Shown here: positions 36,701 through 49,070 of the stretch, piece after piece | Layout: each line of letters opens with the position of its first letter | Position numbering within the stretch: position 1 is the first letter of the stretch | Origin: Pachyseris speciosa | Lineage: Eukaryota; Cnidaria; Anthozoa; Scleractinia; Pachyseridae | Reading direction: 5' to 3' | Assembly: GCA_016490735.1 (NCBI GenBank) | Contig: JAEMWC010000107.1 | Location: 28,501-92,500 of the forward strand | Length of the DNA: 64,000 bases | Translations under genes and position numbers: made by a program | The notes under the pieces: generated by a model | Database searches by the model: none | The model's input: the letters and a program-made list of their open reading frames with translations, nothing else | Told to the model about the DNA's origin: nothing

Positions 36701-38090
36701 ACCAGATGCTTTAAGAGGCTTGAAAAGACTGGTGGGTTTCCAATTTTTAAAGTCAATAACCGTTCTTGTGGTTGCCAGTCAGTTTTCCTTTTCAATTAGA
36801 GTGTACTCCGCCCAGGAGTGCAACGATACACGAACTGCACAGTGTGATGGGTATCACGATACACGATGACGATACGATATTTTTCGAGACTATAAACATG
36901 ACGATTAGAAAATGTTGAATCAAAATTGTGAAAGCGAGGAACCAACTTTCAATCTCAATCTCAACTCGACTAACTTCAGCAACTACACTTTTTTCTTAGT
37001 TTTCATGTTAATGTAGTAACAAATTCGATAGAACAAGTTTGAGAAAAATATCAAATGGAAATAAAATTTAATCCGATTCGGAGCCACTCGACCCATGATA
37101 TATTACTCAATCGACAGCAGATTATAACTTTTTTTTTATCTAAACCATAACTAACTTTTTCGTCGTTTAACGTACCAGTCAATTTCTAGAAAACAGCGCC
37201 GTACTCTGGAATTCTAAACCGAAAACCGAACCGAGGCAAAACATCACGGTGTATCACTTTTAAGGTGGGGTTCTAAGCGAACTGAAGTGAAATTTGGTTT
37301 AAGGAGTTTTAAGAAGGGATTAAAATGTAAAAAAAACAAATGTTTTGAAACACCACCAAACAGTTGATACCTCATAAGGGCATTCCAGGTTGATGGGGAA
37401 CTGTTTGGTGTCCGTCTACTTATTTCCAACTTCAAATTCCAATTTTAAACCTTCATTAATTCTTCAATATTTCCTTTTTCCCTAAACTAAACTGTAATCC
37501 TTTGAGAAAAATTATATTTTTCCATATACATTTTATAGAGCGTTTTCAGTCACGCAGGTAAAAATATTAAATCATCAGCCAGTCAATAGATAAAATCAAG
37601 AATTGTGGCATTATAGAAGAGTAATAAATAACAACATATCAAAGTCTCAGGGCCGTACGATATCCCGTACTCGAGTTATTCGGCAAAATGTACCACTCAA
37701 AATTATAGTGTTTTGTATGAAAACGCCATCTCTGCGTCCCTCTATGGGACACCAAAATGACGGCTGGAAACGAGTTAAAACATATGTTTCTTACTTTAGC
37801 TATCTCTAAGGCTTTGTTCTCTCTGTCGAGCTTTCAAACATTCACATATAAACGCTTTTCAAACCTCAAAAACACACGGTGAATAGATGTTTTCATGTAA
37901 GTGACATCCTTGTGAGCAGACATCCTTCAAACTGCTCTATTTTCAAACCAAAGCAAGCTACCGAGCTAAAAACATGCAAGCAGATATATTTCTGAAATGT
38001 CTCTTACGTGATGAAGATAAAATTGCAAAAGTCTGGGATTGTTTACTTTTAAATTTTTGTTTTTTATGACGTCACATGAAAACCCTCTAG
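33750..38090. other. No gene recognised
   Basis: About 4.3 kb of AT-rich sequence. A pyrimidine-rich stretch with C-runs is at 34687-34790. A possible MITE lies at 37255-37440 (it begins TTTTAAGGTGGGGTTC and has ACAGTTGATACC / GGTGTCC motifs). Short open frames such as 35672-35902 and 36412-36681 have no domain. Nothing else can be supported. Confidence 0.5.
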
Positions 38091-38094
38091 AAAC

Positions 38095-39620
38095 TCATAA
38101 TATCAACACCAAAGCTCGCATTCTGTGGTTTGGGACTTTTGACCAGAGACGATTTGTGAAACGGAACTGACGAATCAAAGTCGAAAGCAATTGTCACATA
38201 AGCTTCCAAATATTGCGAAACAACAGCAGCACGCATTCCCGAGAAAAGCACAGGATTTCTTCCTGACACGATCCAAATTATTCCTATCCTTTTTTACTTT
38301 ATTAAGTTTGAAGATATTGTTTTATTTGGTCGTTCGGAGTAACAAAGAAGAGGAAACAAGACGAATGATAATTAAAGATGTCGTAAACCATGAGGGGTGG
38401 TCCAAAAGGTGCCGTAAACAATGAGAACGTTAAAGTCCCGGACGTTTCACGGATCATTTGACACGTCTGATTAGAGTTGATGACGTAAAAATGCATCATA
38501 AGAAAAGTTTACTTCTTGTTGCGGCACCTGTGACGTCTATGTTTGCAAGCGTTCCAATTCTTAAATACTACTGTGGGTAGGACATCGGCACTACCCCGTA
38601 CGGTGGAAGCTGATAACACCGTCCTGGTCAGATCACATATCTCCAGGTTTGCACGCAGCTGCGAAATTTTCGAAAAAATGGAAAATTCGTCTAGTCGGTG
38701 AAAAGCAATAGATTAGGAGGTTGAGAGGGCAACTGACTTTCGAATAATCATTAACGTGACAATGATCTGCGAAAAATCGCAAGTAATGCGAAAATTCGTC
38801 AACCTTGCAAGTTTTCGCAATTTTCGCAAAAATCGCAGTTTTTACGTTACTGGCTTTCGACTTATCATTAACGTGACAAAGAATTGTAAAAAATGTAGCA
38901 AGTAATGCGAAAAATCATCAACCTGAATTGCGATTTTTTTCCGCAATTTTTGCAAAAATCGCAGTTTTAAGTTTTTACGCAACTGTCTTTCGACTTATCA
39001 TTAACATGAAAAGGAACTGCGAAAAATCGCAAGTAACGCGAAAAATCGTCAACCTTGCGATTTTTCGCAAGTTTCGCAAGGACATGAAAAATCGCAAATT
39101 TCGCAGCTGCGTGCAATCCGGGACATAAGTGGAGAGGTCACGAGACCCTTCATCGACTGTACTATTTTACTTACATCAATGGCTTCCAAGTCTGAAATTA
39201 TTTGTGACGTAGAGTAACCTTATGGGAGAACAAATTATACCGGGAACCAATACAGGGGATTGAAATAACTTCTTCTTTAATTTATTTTGAGATATTATTG
39301 TTACAATCATGCATAATAGCTTCTCGATCAAAAAGAGATTTTCCATATGCGAAAGCACTAGCTTTGATTTGACTCTGTAGTACAAAGGTACAAAAAAATG
39401 TACTCTGATGTTGATTGGAACACACAAATGAAAATAAAGGTGTAAAAAATTAATTAACCATAATTAATTAAGCTTGAATATGCTGAAATTTTTTCATCAG
39501 CATTATTTTATTTCAGTACAGCTGAGAAAAAATATATATATTCTGCTCTCTGGCATGGATCAAATCCCTGTAAAACCAGGGAAACGCATGTTATAACCCA
39601 ATGTTCTATAGGTGGCTTTC
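38095..39620. repeat. Dispersed repeat, second copy of 8380-10400
   Basis: Same orientation and order of blocks as 8380-10400, ending at CAAATCCCTGTAAAACCAGG. It is interrupted by the element at 38650-39118. Confidence 0.7.
38650..39118. mobile_element. Inverted-repeat element with internal tandem repeats
   Basis: Ends TTGCACGCAGCTGCGAAATT and its mirror AATTTCGCAGCTGCGTGCAA face each other. Between them a unit of roughly 115 bases (GAAAAATCGCAAGTAATGCG...TTTTTGCGATTTT) is repeated three to four times, itself full of TTTTCGCA / TGCGAAAA palindromes. It is absent from the paralogous repeat copy near 9365, so it is an insertion. No protein. Confidence 0.75.
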
Positions 39621-40455
39621 ACGTTACGTCATCGCCCCATGTTGGGGACGTAAACAATAGATCATTAGGGACTTTAAGCATCGACAACGGGAACGGCAAC
39701 GGGGACGTGAGACTGTGAGGGAAAACCCAAATATCGCATTACGCATGTCTGGCGCGAAATATTTTGACGTTTTGCTTCGGGGCCCGACGTGAGGAAGCTT
39801 AGTTTGGCGTTGCGTGAAAACGTGAGTAGCATTTCACATATTTTAGCTTTATTTTTGCCCCCACATTGATATTTTTAATAGTTATTGATACCTTAAGATA
39901 CCAAGGAAAAGAATCATCGAGTTGTTGCCTGATTTTGTTCCCCCAAACTATAAGCTTAAACAATTTCATCAATCGGCTGTTTCAAAACAAAAAGCAGGCG
40001 CCGATGCCTCCGAAATTAGAAATGATTTGCGAGTCTCGCACTGTTTATCGATAGTTCTCTCTAACATTACTTTTTCGCATTCGAAGTAAGACATACTAAA
40101 GCTTTTAATTTACACTAAACTTGGCCGAGAAAAATAACTAGTCTATGTTGCTCAAAACCAACGTCCAAACCTCTCTATCATATCGTAGTTTTCAGTTCAA
40201 ATTCCTAGATGTAAAGATATGGAAACTGACATGCATGCCGGGTAACACTAATCCGTGGAACTGCAGACCGCGGAACCTGAGGAACCTGCGGAACCGCCGG
40301 AACCTGTGGAACCTATATTTTTTGTAATAAAATTAAAAAAAATATAAAAATAGTAATAATAAAAATGTCTACGAGTGGTTTAGTTCTTAAAAACAACAGA
40401 GAAAGAAAAAAAAAGAAAAGAAAAATAAAAAGGGAGAAGGCAAACAAAAAAGATA

Positions 40456-40573
40456 GCGTACAACAAGGGGTATTTTTTGTCGGTCACCCATCCAAGTTCT
40501 AACCCGGCCGGATTGGGCTTAACTTCGGCGATCGGAAGACGAGGACGCTTTCCTTGTGGTATCACACGCAGAC
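40456..40573 (-). rRNA. 5S rRNA-like sequence (variant gene, pseudogene or 5S-derived SINE head)
   Basis: The 118-base reverse-strand sequence starts GTCTGCGTGTGATACCAC, has an A-box-like GAAGTTAAGC and the highly conserved C box region ACTTGGATGGGTGACC, and ends before a T-run (CTATCTTTTTTG). Length and internal promoter spacing are those of eukaryotic 5S rRNA. Stem I and loop regions depart from the usual metazoan sequence (for example ACAAAAAATACC in place of the standard GGGAATACC), so function as ribosomal RNA is doubtful. Confidence 0.6.
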
Positions 40574-41279
40574 AATACAAAGTATAAATGGTTCGCGTAA
40601 GTTGAAGAAAGCGAAATGATAAGCGAGAAATTACTAGAAATTCTAGAATTCACACAAACAAACATTAGCAACAAGTCGGTCATATTGTAGTCGAAAACTG
40701 AGACGGAGATAAATCAACACGATTTAAATCCAGGCTTTGTACGAGTAACAAGGGTAACACATCAAGGGTGAAACCAAAACTGATTACACATACATACTGG
40801 GGTCAAACTGATAAAAGGTCTTTCCTAACCTGTTAATTTTCTCTAGGCTTGACATTGCCACATCACTTTTGAACATAAATAGCTGAAGATGCTGTCAACA
40901 ATTCACATGCCATGTGCGTGACTTGAAGCAAAGCTCAAGTTCCCTACCTTTCCTTGGTTAGATCAATCACTTCAGGCTTGGACTTCTTCATCCTGTTTCA
41001 AGCAAGGTCAGAGGCATTCAGTCTATTTGTGAAATGCAACCGATGTTACTCAGCAAACGACTGTTGTACTTACCCAGCATTGAGATGGAAGCGCCATTCG
41101 GCCATTTTGGTGGCACTACAGTACCACGTGACTATGATACCGGAAATAAGAAATTGACCGGAAACTTAAACGGAACACTTGTTGCTAATGTTTGTTTGTG
41201 TGAATTTTAGAATTTGTAGTAATTTCTCGCTTATCATTTCGCTTTTTTCAACTTACGCGAACCATTTATACTTTGTATG

Positions 41280-41398
41280 GTCTGCGTGTGATACCACAAG
41301 GAAAGCGTGCTCGTCGTCCGATCGCCGAAGTTAAGCCCAATCCGGCCGGGTTAGAACTTGGATGGGTGACCGACAAAAAATACCCCCTTGTTGTACGC
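41280..41398 (+). rRNA. 5S rRNA-like sequence, mirror copy
   Basis: Plus-strand partner of the copy at 40573-40456 with only a few base differences. Box A-like at about 41327-41336, C-box at about 41356-41371, T-run terminator at 41403-41408. A TTTATA motif lies just upstream (41266) in both copies. The same caveat applies: it may be a 5S-derived repeat (SINE3-like head) and not an expressed rRNA gene. Confidence 0.6.
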
Positions 41399-41619
41399 TA
41401 TCTTTTTTGTTCACCTTCTCCCTTTTTATTTTTATTTGTTTTTCTTTCTCTGTTGTTTTTAAGAACTAAACCACTCGTAGACATTTTTATTATTACTATT
41501 TTTATTATTTTTTTAATTTTATTACAAAAAAATATAGGTTCCACAGGTTCCGGCGGTTCCGCAGCTTCCACAGCTTCCGCGGTCTGCAGTTCCACAGATT
41601 AGTGTTACCCATGCATGCC

Positions 41620-43100
41620 GGCATGTCTAATTCACAGAACCAGCGGAACCTACAGAATCGCCTCTCATGTGCGTAAAACAGAAAATACATACCTAGCAAT
41701 TATTATTTTAAATCCCCCCATTATGGTATACATTTCTTTGCAAAAATACAGTGGAACCCTGCTCTACGAAGACCTGCTTATAACGGACAGTTTTGATCTT
41801 TTTAGTAACGGAGAGTAAATAATTGGTTTTGATTTGTTATCAGACTTTTGAAACGAATACAAAGAATGAAATCAACATAAACCCCGGCCTCCGCTGCAGA
41901 ACATTTCAATTGAGTTCATGTCAATCTAGTCGCTACTTCTAGGTAATATATTGGTGATTTTTATTTTATTTTATTACATTACCTCGGCTAAAAATGTGAT
42001 ACCTTGTTTCCGAAATCTAATCTCCGATAAACACTTGTCGTTCTCCAGCACTGATTTGTTGACACAACAGCAAAAAATCTACATCGGTCATATCATCATT
42101 ACAGCGGTGATTATATTGCCGTGAACACCTAAAATATGTCTGGAATGTTTATTGTGTTGTAACCAATCACAGGCGAGATCTTCACACCACAGAAACCACA
42201 GGCAACGAACGGTTTCCTATCTGTCACGGAACAAATTATTTTCGTTTTGTTTTAACATTCAGTCTCTTTACAAGTAAACAATTGCTTTTCCTTCCTATTT
42301 GTTTACAGTGTGTGCTATAATAGCGAAGAATACAGGTTTGAACGATTTTGAAATAAATTACAAAGCCGAAGTGCCGGGCCGACGCACGCGACGGTTTGGC
42401 GTGCGAATTTTCAAACTTTTTGTAATGATCGAAATCGGTAGTTACGCCTGATCGCAAGTTACAATGTTGCAAGGTAAGCCGCTAGAATTTTCTGATTCCC
42501 ATCGCTTCGCGGCTATTGCAGCAAGCGTTAACACTTTTTTGTTAGGTCAGGGAGATTTACTATTTTGGTAATTTATTATTCTTTTTTTGGTAGCTAATAA
42601 TAAAGTTGAAATTCGAGAGTTGTTCTTGTCGATGTTTTCGTTTCTGATAACATAATCCTCGCTAATATTTTTTTGTAGAACAAGGGGATTGGATTTATGT
42701 GTGCTAACGATTGAACCTTCGAACTACTGCACGGTGCCGGCAGAAGTTCCTTGATCGCAAGATCGCAAACTGGAAAACCACCGACCAAAATTCAACACAT
42801 ATGGAATGATTGACACATCGCGCAAAGTAAACAGCCCAATTTTCGGTATTCCTTCCAAAATAATATATAGATTTAGCCAAGCCTAAAAGCGGAGCTCCAT
42901 GGTTATTATTTTATGTACTGGTATTGAGCAACTTCGCATGGCTTTCCTTGCGCCAATATTTTGTGTTTAGAGCAGTCAACAGGAATTGACCGCGGTTCAA
43001 AAACCTCAAAACATTAAAACGTTCCAAAACAACACGACGCCTATGTTTGTTCGAAGATTCTTGGAAAGGGTGAAGAAAGTTGACAAGTAAGCTTACGGAA
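41620..43100. other. No gene; part of a dispersed inverted repeat
   Basis: 42101-42256 is the reverse complement of 47313-47470 (shared block CCTGTGGTTTCTGTGGT on the reverse strand). The rest shows no domain-bearing open frame. Confidence 0.55.
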
Positions 43101-43144
43101 TCTAGAAACTGGAATTAATAATTAATAAGAGGGTTAAAAGAACC

Positions 43145-43146
<2 letters not shown>

Positions 43147-43210
<64 letters not shown>
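43147..43210. repeat. (TAA)n microsatellite
   Basis: About 21 TAA units at the 3' side of the LINE fragment. Confidence 0.97.
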
Positions 43211-43211
<1 letters not shown>

Positions 43212-43219
43212 TAATAAAT

Positions 43220-43542
43220 AAAGATAAAAAATGTCTCTTCACACTACGACAAAAGGAGTTATACTCAGTTATGTTTCTAATAGCTACAGGGAGCTTATTA
43301 AAAGTAGTTGCTGCCGAGTGCTGAAAAGTTCCCGACTCTCTCGGAATAGAAAGGACAGGTGCAATCGTAGATCTTAAGCTATAAGCACTGACCATGAAGA
43401 CGATAGATGTCTTACAGGAGGAGGTAGGTGACAGGAGTGAAGTCTTAGTCTGGGACTTGGTTTGTTCTTTCCAGTTGAGTCGATGTGGAGGGATATAAGG
43501 ATAACTATTAAGAAAGACCGTATGCAGGATCATTAAATGCAA
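43220..43542 (-). pseudogene. Non-LTR retrotransposon reverse-transcriptase C-terminal fragment
   Basis: The minus-strand frame includes AYSLRSTIAPVL, then TTFNKLPVAIRN and FCRSVKRHFL, which is the pattern of the extreme C-terminus of CR1/L2-type LINE ORF2 proteins (a Tyr-x-LRS motif, then a WNxLP-like motif, then an F-K-x-x-L-K end). There is no catalytic region, so it is a 5'-truncated remnant. It is followed by a (TTA)n tract on the same strand, typical of a LINE 3' end. Confidence 0.6.
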
Positions 43543-44789
43543 CTTAAAGAGCTGATCCGCGAGATTTTACACTAGTTTAACCTTAAGAAACAAACAGGCC
43601 CATGCAGTGCAGCCATCGCTGCAAAAACGGAGTGAGAAGCATTGCTATTGGGAAGAAAATCTTTCTTGGAGCAGATTAACCACGTTTATCGCCTACTGTA
43701 AAAGTAGGCCTGACCAAGTCCTCAGTTGTTGTAGATATCCTTAACCAATCAGAAGTGGAGAGCAGCGGATTTTGCGTGCTCAAGGTTCCTATATAAAAGT
43801 TTCAAGGTATATTGGGCACCATACTGACTTAGGTTTTTTCGAAAAAAAGAGCAATGACTGAAGACGGTACAACTGTATGAGGGTGAAAATGTTGTAAGCA
43901 AACGAAAGCGCTAAAACAATCCTCACCCAGCCCCCATAGCTATCATTTCCAGGTGGGGCATTTATAAACGTCTTTTCTTTTTGTTTTGTTTTTTTGAAAT
44001 AAATATTTTTTTGTCTTCTTTTTTTCTCCAATTAATCTCTCGGATTATATTTATTTCGTGTTAGTTTCTTTTTTTCTGTATATTTAAAAGTTTTTTTTAA
44101 AGTGATCTTTCTTCGTCTTTTGGAGATGTTCCTGAATGTACCGGGATGTTCCAGAATGTCCCATGTTCCACGTTTTATCGACGGCCACTCGACAACCTGA
44201 AATGTACGCGCCGATACAGTTCCCAAACATTCCAGCATGGAGCAACAGACAATGACCAATCAGGCGTAAGCGTTCCCACGCGCAATTAAGTCAAGATATG
44301 CAAAGTGATTTTTCTCTGCTTTTTGGTCACGAAGCGTTTAAAATAGCTCTTGTTTTATAAAGATCTAGCTGAAATCAATAACAAAACATTGAAAACGGAA
44401 AAAAAGTTGCTCGAAATCAAAAAAGGTTGATCGAAAATCGAAAGTTGTTCAAAAAGTTGCCGTCAACTTGTGGACAGGCCTAACACTATTCATCGACAAA
44501 AAGAATAAGAAAAGGTGCTTTTAATTAAAATGATTTAATTCAAAATGTTCAAAATGCACAAAGCATTGATTAGTATCGTTGAAGTGTGATTGAAAGCTGT
44601 GTGCTTTAAAGGAATCAGGCGGTTTATTAAAAGCAAAACCAAAGTATTAAAATGCTGCCCTAGATTGATTGATTGCTTGATTGCTTGATTGCTGCAAAAC
44701 TCAGGCTCAGTCATCATATAATTTGTTGACCATATTATTACCCAAGTGACTTCAACCTTTGTCAAAATGTTTTACCAAACTTCTGTACA

Positions 44790-44866
44790 TTCCGTATTCC
44801 GGATTCCGGATTCCGGATACCGGATTCCGGATTCCGGATTCCGGATTCCGGATTCCGGATTCCGTG
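44790..44866. repeat. GATTCCG minisatellite
   Basis: About ten copies of the 7-base unit GATTCCG, followed by TTTTAGGTAAATCC. The same sequence order (minisatellite, then TTTTAGGTAAACCC) is at 6950-6995, so unit and flank belong to one element end. Confidence 0.9.
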
Positions 44867-45222
44867 TTTTAGGTAAATCCAGAAAAATTAAGTTTTTACA
44901 TAACGGTCCGTAGAGTATCACAAACCACAGAATAACAAAACATTACAAGAAAACAAATTCACTGACGATGCGTAGGTTTGTAGGTTTCTTTGGAGAAGGT
45001 AGGGAAAATAGACAAGTGACAATTTCGTAGCAAGTTAATAAAAATTGTTATGCAATTTTGACATAAGCTTAAATATCGGAGAAAAGAGAAAAAGGAAAAC
45101 AAACCGATGGTTGGATTGGTAATCGCATTGGGCCGAGAAAAATTAAGAATTGATATTATTTGTGTTTTCAGAAGTTGCTGAAATTGTCTTCTTTGCTCAA
45201 AACACAAGTAATACTAAAGCCC

Positions 45223-45597
45223 CCGCTACACGATCAAACATTTTCCTGAATATTGTGTTTGACAAACATAACGTTGGGTGACTAGCCGATAAACAAATTT
45301 CCTTGGGCGAGAAACCTCTGCTAGCAGGAAAACAAACAATATTTGACCAAACACAAGACAAAGCGAGTACACAGGACACTTTTTGCGTGTTATCGCTGAA
45401 ATTTTCACGTTCTTCATTTGGTTTGCTTTTTACTGACTGTGCACTTTCTTGGTTGGGTTGGCTAAACGATCAAACATTTGTTCGTAGAGCGAAATGTTGG
45501 ATGAAAATGTTTCATCTGGATCAAACATAGAAAGCCGTTTTAAATTATCTTCCAACACGATGTTGAATGAAGTGTTTGATCGTTTAGCCTGGGCTTA
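45223..45597. mobile_element. MITE with about 25-bp terminal inverted repeats
   Basis: The left end reads AAGCCCCCGCTACACGATCA and the right end is the near-mirror TGATCGTTTAGCCTGGGCTT. The inside has several ATCAAACATT motifs and no coding frame. The target duplication is unclear. Confidence 0.6.
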
Positions 45598-45599
45598 AT

Positions 45600-46555
45600 G
45601 CTTAATTTTACGAGGACTCATTGCGATTACTTGTTAATAAGTTAGGGGCAAAAGTTTTTTTAATGCTGTTGAGGCACCGACGTCGAAAAACACAGAAAAC
45701 AGTCAGCCAAGCGGAGTGAAAACACTCGTTCGCTTGCATGAAAACAACAAAACAAACAAACAATTCAACTACTTCTTTGCTTGCAAAACGAGTAGAGATG
45801 ATTGTTATTTATATCCAGTCGAGAGAAAAATACAAATTGCTTTCCTGAACAAAAATAAGAACGATTAAACCATTTAATGTTAAGCTTAAATTCATTTAAT
45901 TCAGTCACCTGTGTTGTAGAGGTTGAAAATACGAATCCACTTGAGTTAAAACACGCATCTGGAAAAATAGCAAACGGTTTGTCCAAAGAAAGAACTTCTT
46001 CCACTAACTTTGAGCTACTCGTTCCTCCCATTAATGCCGGTGAACTGTTAAGTGACCTTTCTTGGTGAGCTGCGAGGTGCCGCGGTAAAGTGAAAGTCCT
46101 TGAAGCCTTGAATCATTTTGTTTTTCAACCACACAATCCGGGCGTCGATTATGCAAGTCGAGCCAAGTTTTAAGCGTTTCCTGAGGCAAATGTTTTGCTA
46201 TCCTTTTTATCACTTGAAAATTCACCTTCTGGAGTATCTGTTAATTAGTTATTGATTTTTATGCCTTTTACGCGAATTAAAAGGCAAACTTCGCAAACTT
46301 CGAAGAAGGTGAAGTTGTTTTGGTCAAAATGAAGAAACCAACTGACTGTGAAATTACGAGCCGCAGAAAGCGCGCGGAAAATTAAGCCTCGTTTTGGTTT
46401 AGGTGCCTCGTTTTGGTTAAATTAACCTGGTTTGAGCCTGCGATCTAATCTAAAACAAGTACGTGGTCAGCGGTCAAATTCAAAAAAACAGCTGACCTAT
46501 ATAAGCTCTAAACTTGAGCCCGCAATATGGCCACGTGATACTGGTCAGCGGAAAC
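45600..46555. other. No gene recognised
   Basis: Two minus-strand open frames (46225-46031 and 46031-45765) follow each other but show no domain and no splice signals that join them sensibly. Nothing else is supported. Confidence 0.4.
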
Positions 46556-46559
46556 CTTG

Positions 46560-46686
46560 TTTTGACAGCTGTCAATTGGCCATGACACGGATGTCCTATA
46601 TCAAAGTTGCACGCTGCAAACTAGCTGATGAGCTGGGGACCCAGCTGGGTCAGGTGGAGTATGGCCGCCATGTTGGATTATTATGG

Positions 46687-46718
<32 letters not shown>

Positions 46719-46783
46719 CTCCACCGTCGTCGTCGTCGTCGTCGTCGTCGTGCGCGCCCACGAGCAATACCGCTAGCCGCTTT

Positions 46784-46815
<32 letters not shown>

Positions 46816-46870
46816 AGGTATGGTGCTCCGCCGGAGCTCCGCTATAATTTTGCTTTTTCTCTGAAGGCAT
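46560..46870. repeat. Dispersed repeat, copy 2 of the element at 1-950
   Basis: Same orientation as 1-160 and 780-930, with a (CGT)n run at 46727-46752 and the GGTGCTCCGCCGGAGCTCCG hairpin near the end. It lacks the internal part present in the left copy. Confidence 0.65.
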
Positions 46871-47584
46871 TTATGCATTTGATATCAGGGGGATTACATG
46901 CTGTAGGAAACTAGTTATGAGGGGATTTAGCCAAGAAGATTTTAAGTCCCCTTTGGATGCGATTATTAGCACATTTTGCGCGCAAAAGAAAAAAAACATG
47001 ATCATCTCCGATCGCAGTTCTTCTTACAAAAAGAATCTCCGTAAAGGTCCGTAAACTCGTATGTTACAACCCAACGGCTTTATATTGTTGAATGCATATC
47101 TGAAAATTTATTTTTCTAAGAATACACGATTTTTCATTTTTTATTGTCTTCATGTAATATGTCGTTACATGGAAAGCCGGTCGTCGTCGTGTCGCGTTGG
47201 CTTCAAAATTTTTCTTTCAAAAATGGAACGATGTGCTGAATGCGGTCCTCAGCACTGATCTTGGGGAGCAGTGGTGTTTTAAATTCCTAATAAGACAGCT
47301 TGTATCCTTAAACATGTTAAACAAAACGAAAATAGTTTGTTCCGTGACCGATAGGAAACCGTTCGTTGCCTGTGGTTTCTGTGGTTTGAAGATCTCGCCT
47401 GTGATTGGTTACAACACAATTAACATTCCAGACATATTTTAGGTGTTCACGGCAATATAATCACCGCTGTAAAACATCAGTGCTTTTTGTATGGAAATCA
47501 CTTTGTTGCTTTGCTGAGCAAACTGGGGTGCATGGAAAATAATGCAAAAGCAGTGCAGTTTGTCTCCAAACAAAGCCGAATATT

Positions 47585-48921
47585 GCCTGACTTGGACTTT
47601 AAATTCGGATCAGCAAACTCAAAACTATAAAAAGAGTCATTTATACCATCGTCTAAGGGAAATCATAACGTCTAATCTGAGCTTTGGAGTAAAAAGAAAA
47701 CAATTCAAATCCGCAGAGATAGTGTAGTTGTGTAAAACCTATCTGGCAACAGTTTCAACAAAAAAGGTCGTCCACGCTCCACAGGTGGTTGACTGATGTA
47801 GATGTTTATGTCTATACACCATTTGCAAAAAAATCCCTGAGGTATGAAAATCCCGATGGTATGATAGAAATTAAAGGGGCAGTGTCACGAGGATTTTGCT
47901 GTTTTACGTCAATCTGTGCTACAATCGTTACTTTGAGGATTTACTCATAAACAAAATGCTTCTGTAAAGCTACGACGAAAATATCAAAGAGAGGGCTAAC
48001 CATAATAATTTTCTCGAGGAAATGTAGCATCAAAACTTAAAAAATTCAACTGATCCATTTCCATCCTTGCCATCCGTAGCAACAGGTGACAGGTAACTGT
48101 TTCATTACCTTCAAATAGTCTTAAATAACAAACCTAAACCATTATTTTTGGAATTCAACTGATGCGAAGACACCTTCTAGCTTTTTATAAACTTGCCAAA
48201 TAGCGGGACACTGTCCCTTAAAAGTAAAGAGACAGCCATGAGTCTATTAATAGCCAGGTATAAGGGGAATGATTTGCTAACAATTACGCCCGGGGGGTTA
48301 CTTGGGTCATTTTCTGCTGGGTATGTGCCGCTGGCCTCACAGAACCCCTACCCCGTTATAATCTATTCTGTGGCCGATTAGAGACCCCATCTTAGTCACT
48401 TTTGGGCAAGTGTAATTTTCGTGATCCCCACTTAGTCACTTTCTGTTTATGCATCTACCTTATAAAGCCTTTTAAGTAGGTCATCCTAAAATGAATTGAC
48501 ACATTTGTTAACGTTAATGGAGGACACTTTACTTTTCCCCTACAGTGCAAATATTCTGGTACATTTACCCCCCAAATCCCGAAAGTGTGCGACTCCATTC
48601 TAGTAACTCTGTTGAAAATGAAACCCCATTATAGTCAATCCAGTCGGGAAAATGCAACCCCATCCAGCGGCAATTACGTAACAGGTCAAGTCCCAGGCTC
48701 GCTGATATGTTTCTGTTTCGTTCACTTGTGAAACTATCTTATCGCTTTCTCTATCTTTTTCGTCTGCGACTGCACAAGAGTTTTGCTTTTTATTCCACAC
48801 AATGTTTTTCTTGGATTTCTCTTAATTGGCCTTGGCTTGAAACCAGTCCTGGGAGTGTGGAATGTTTGTATCATGTATTCAATCCCACCATCCAACGACA
48901 GCATTTTGATTGACAACTGCA
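47585..48921. repeat. Dispersed repeat that hosts the ISL2EU insertion
   Basis: 47585-47780 matches 24050-24230; 48225-48270 and 48690-48921 match the first third of each 1983-bp unit; 48540-48921 matches 60320-60702. It therefore forms the left flank of the transposon target and gives paralogous empty sites elsewhere in the window. 48290-48480 is an insertion-like block (AGACCCCATCTTAGTCAC). No gene. Confidence 0.75.
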
Positions 48922-48923
48922 AT

Positions 48924-48999
48924 AGCCCTTTTTCGAAATAAAACCGCAGTTTTGTATAATCACGGGCCCAAGCACGAATGCGAGGCTTATGCGGGCAAC
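48924..48999 (+). repeat. Left terminal inverted repeat of the ISL2EU element
   Basis: Bases 1-55 are identical to the reverse complement of 55720-55774; a further 20 bases match with about four differences. Confidence 0.95.
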
Positions 49000-49070
49000 G
49001 CGCAATCTTGTATTCCAAGTTGCTGTTAGCTGTTTGTTTTTTACAAATGTTGCTTGGATTCAGCAAAAAA

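Larger units (their letters stand above)
40234..41617. repeat. 1.4-kb inverted repeat carrying two 5S-like genes
   Basis: Arms 40234-40675 and 41178-41617 are reverse complements. From outside in they contain ATGCATGCCGG, a GGAACC-type minisatellite, a T-rich tract, a 5S-rRNA-like sequence, and a common upstream block (CAACTTACGCGAACCATTTA). The 500-base centre is unique and has no gene. Confidence 0.85.
43105..44690. repeat. Inverted copy of 5645-6975
   Basis: Read on the minus strand from 44690 down, this follows 5645-6975 closely. It is the more complete copy because it keeps the LINE tail and a (TAA)n tract that the other copy lacks. Confidence 0.75.

Noticed and set aside
38640..39120. 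CRISPR-like array from repeated GAAAAATCGCAAGTAA units
   Set aside because: Units are long, variable and palindromic with no unique spacers, in an intron-bearing eukaryotic sequence.
45765..46225. Two adjacent minus-strand open frames as one broken gene
   Set aside because: No domain is recognisable and no frame-joining signal is visible.
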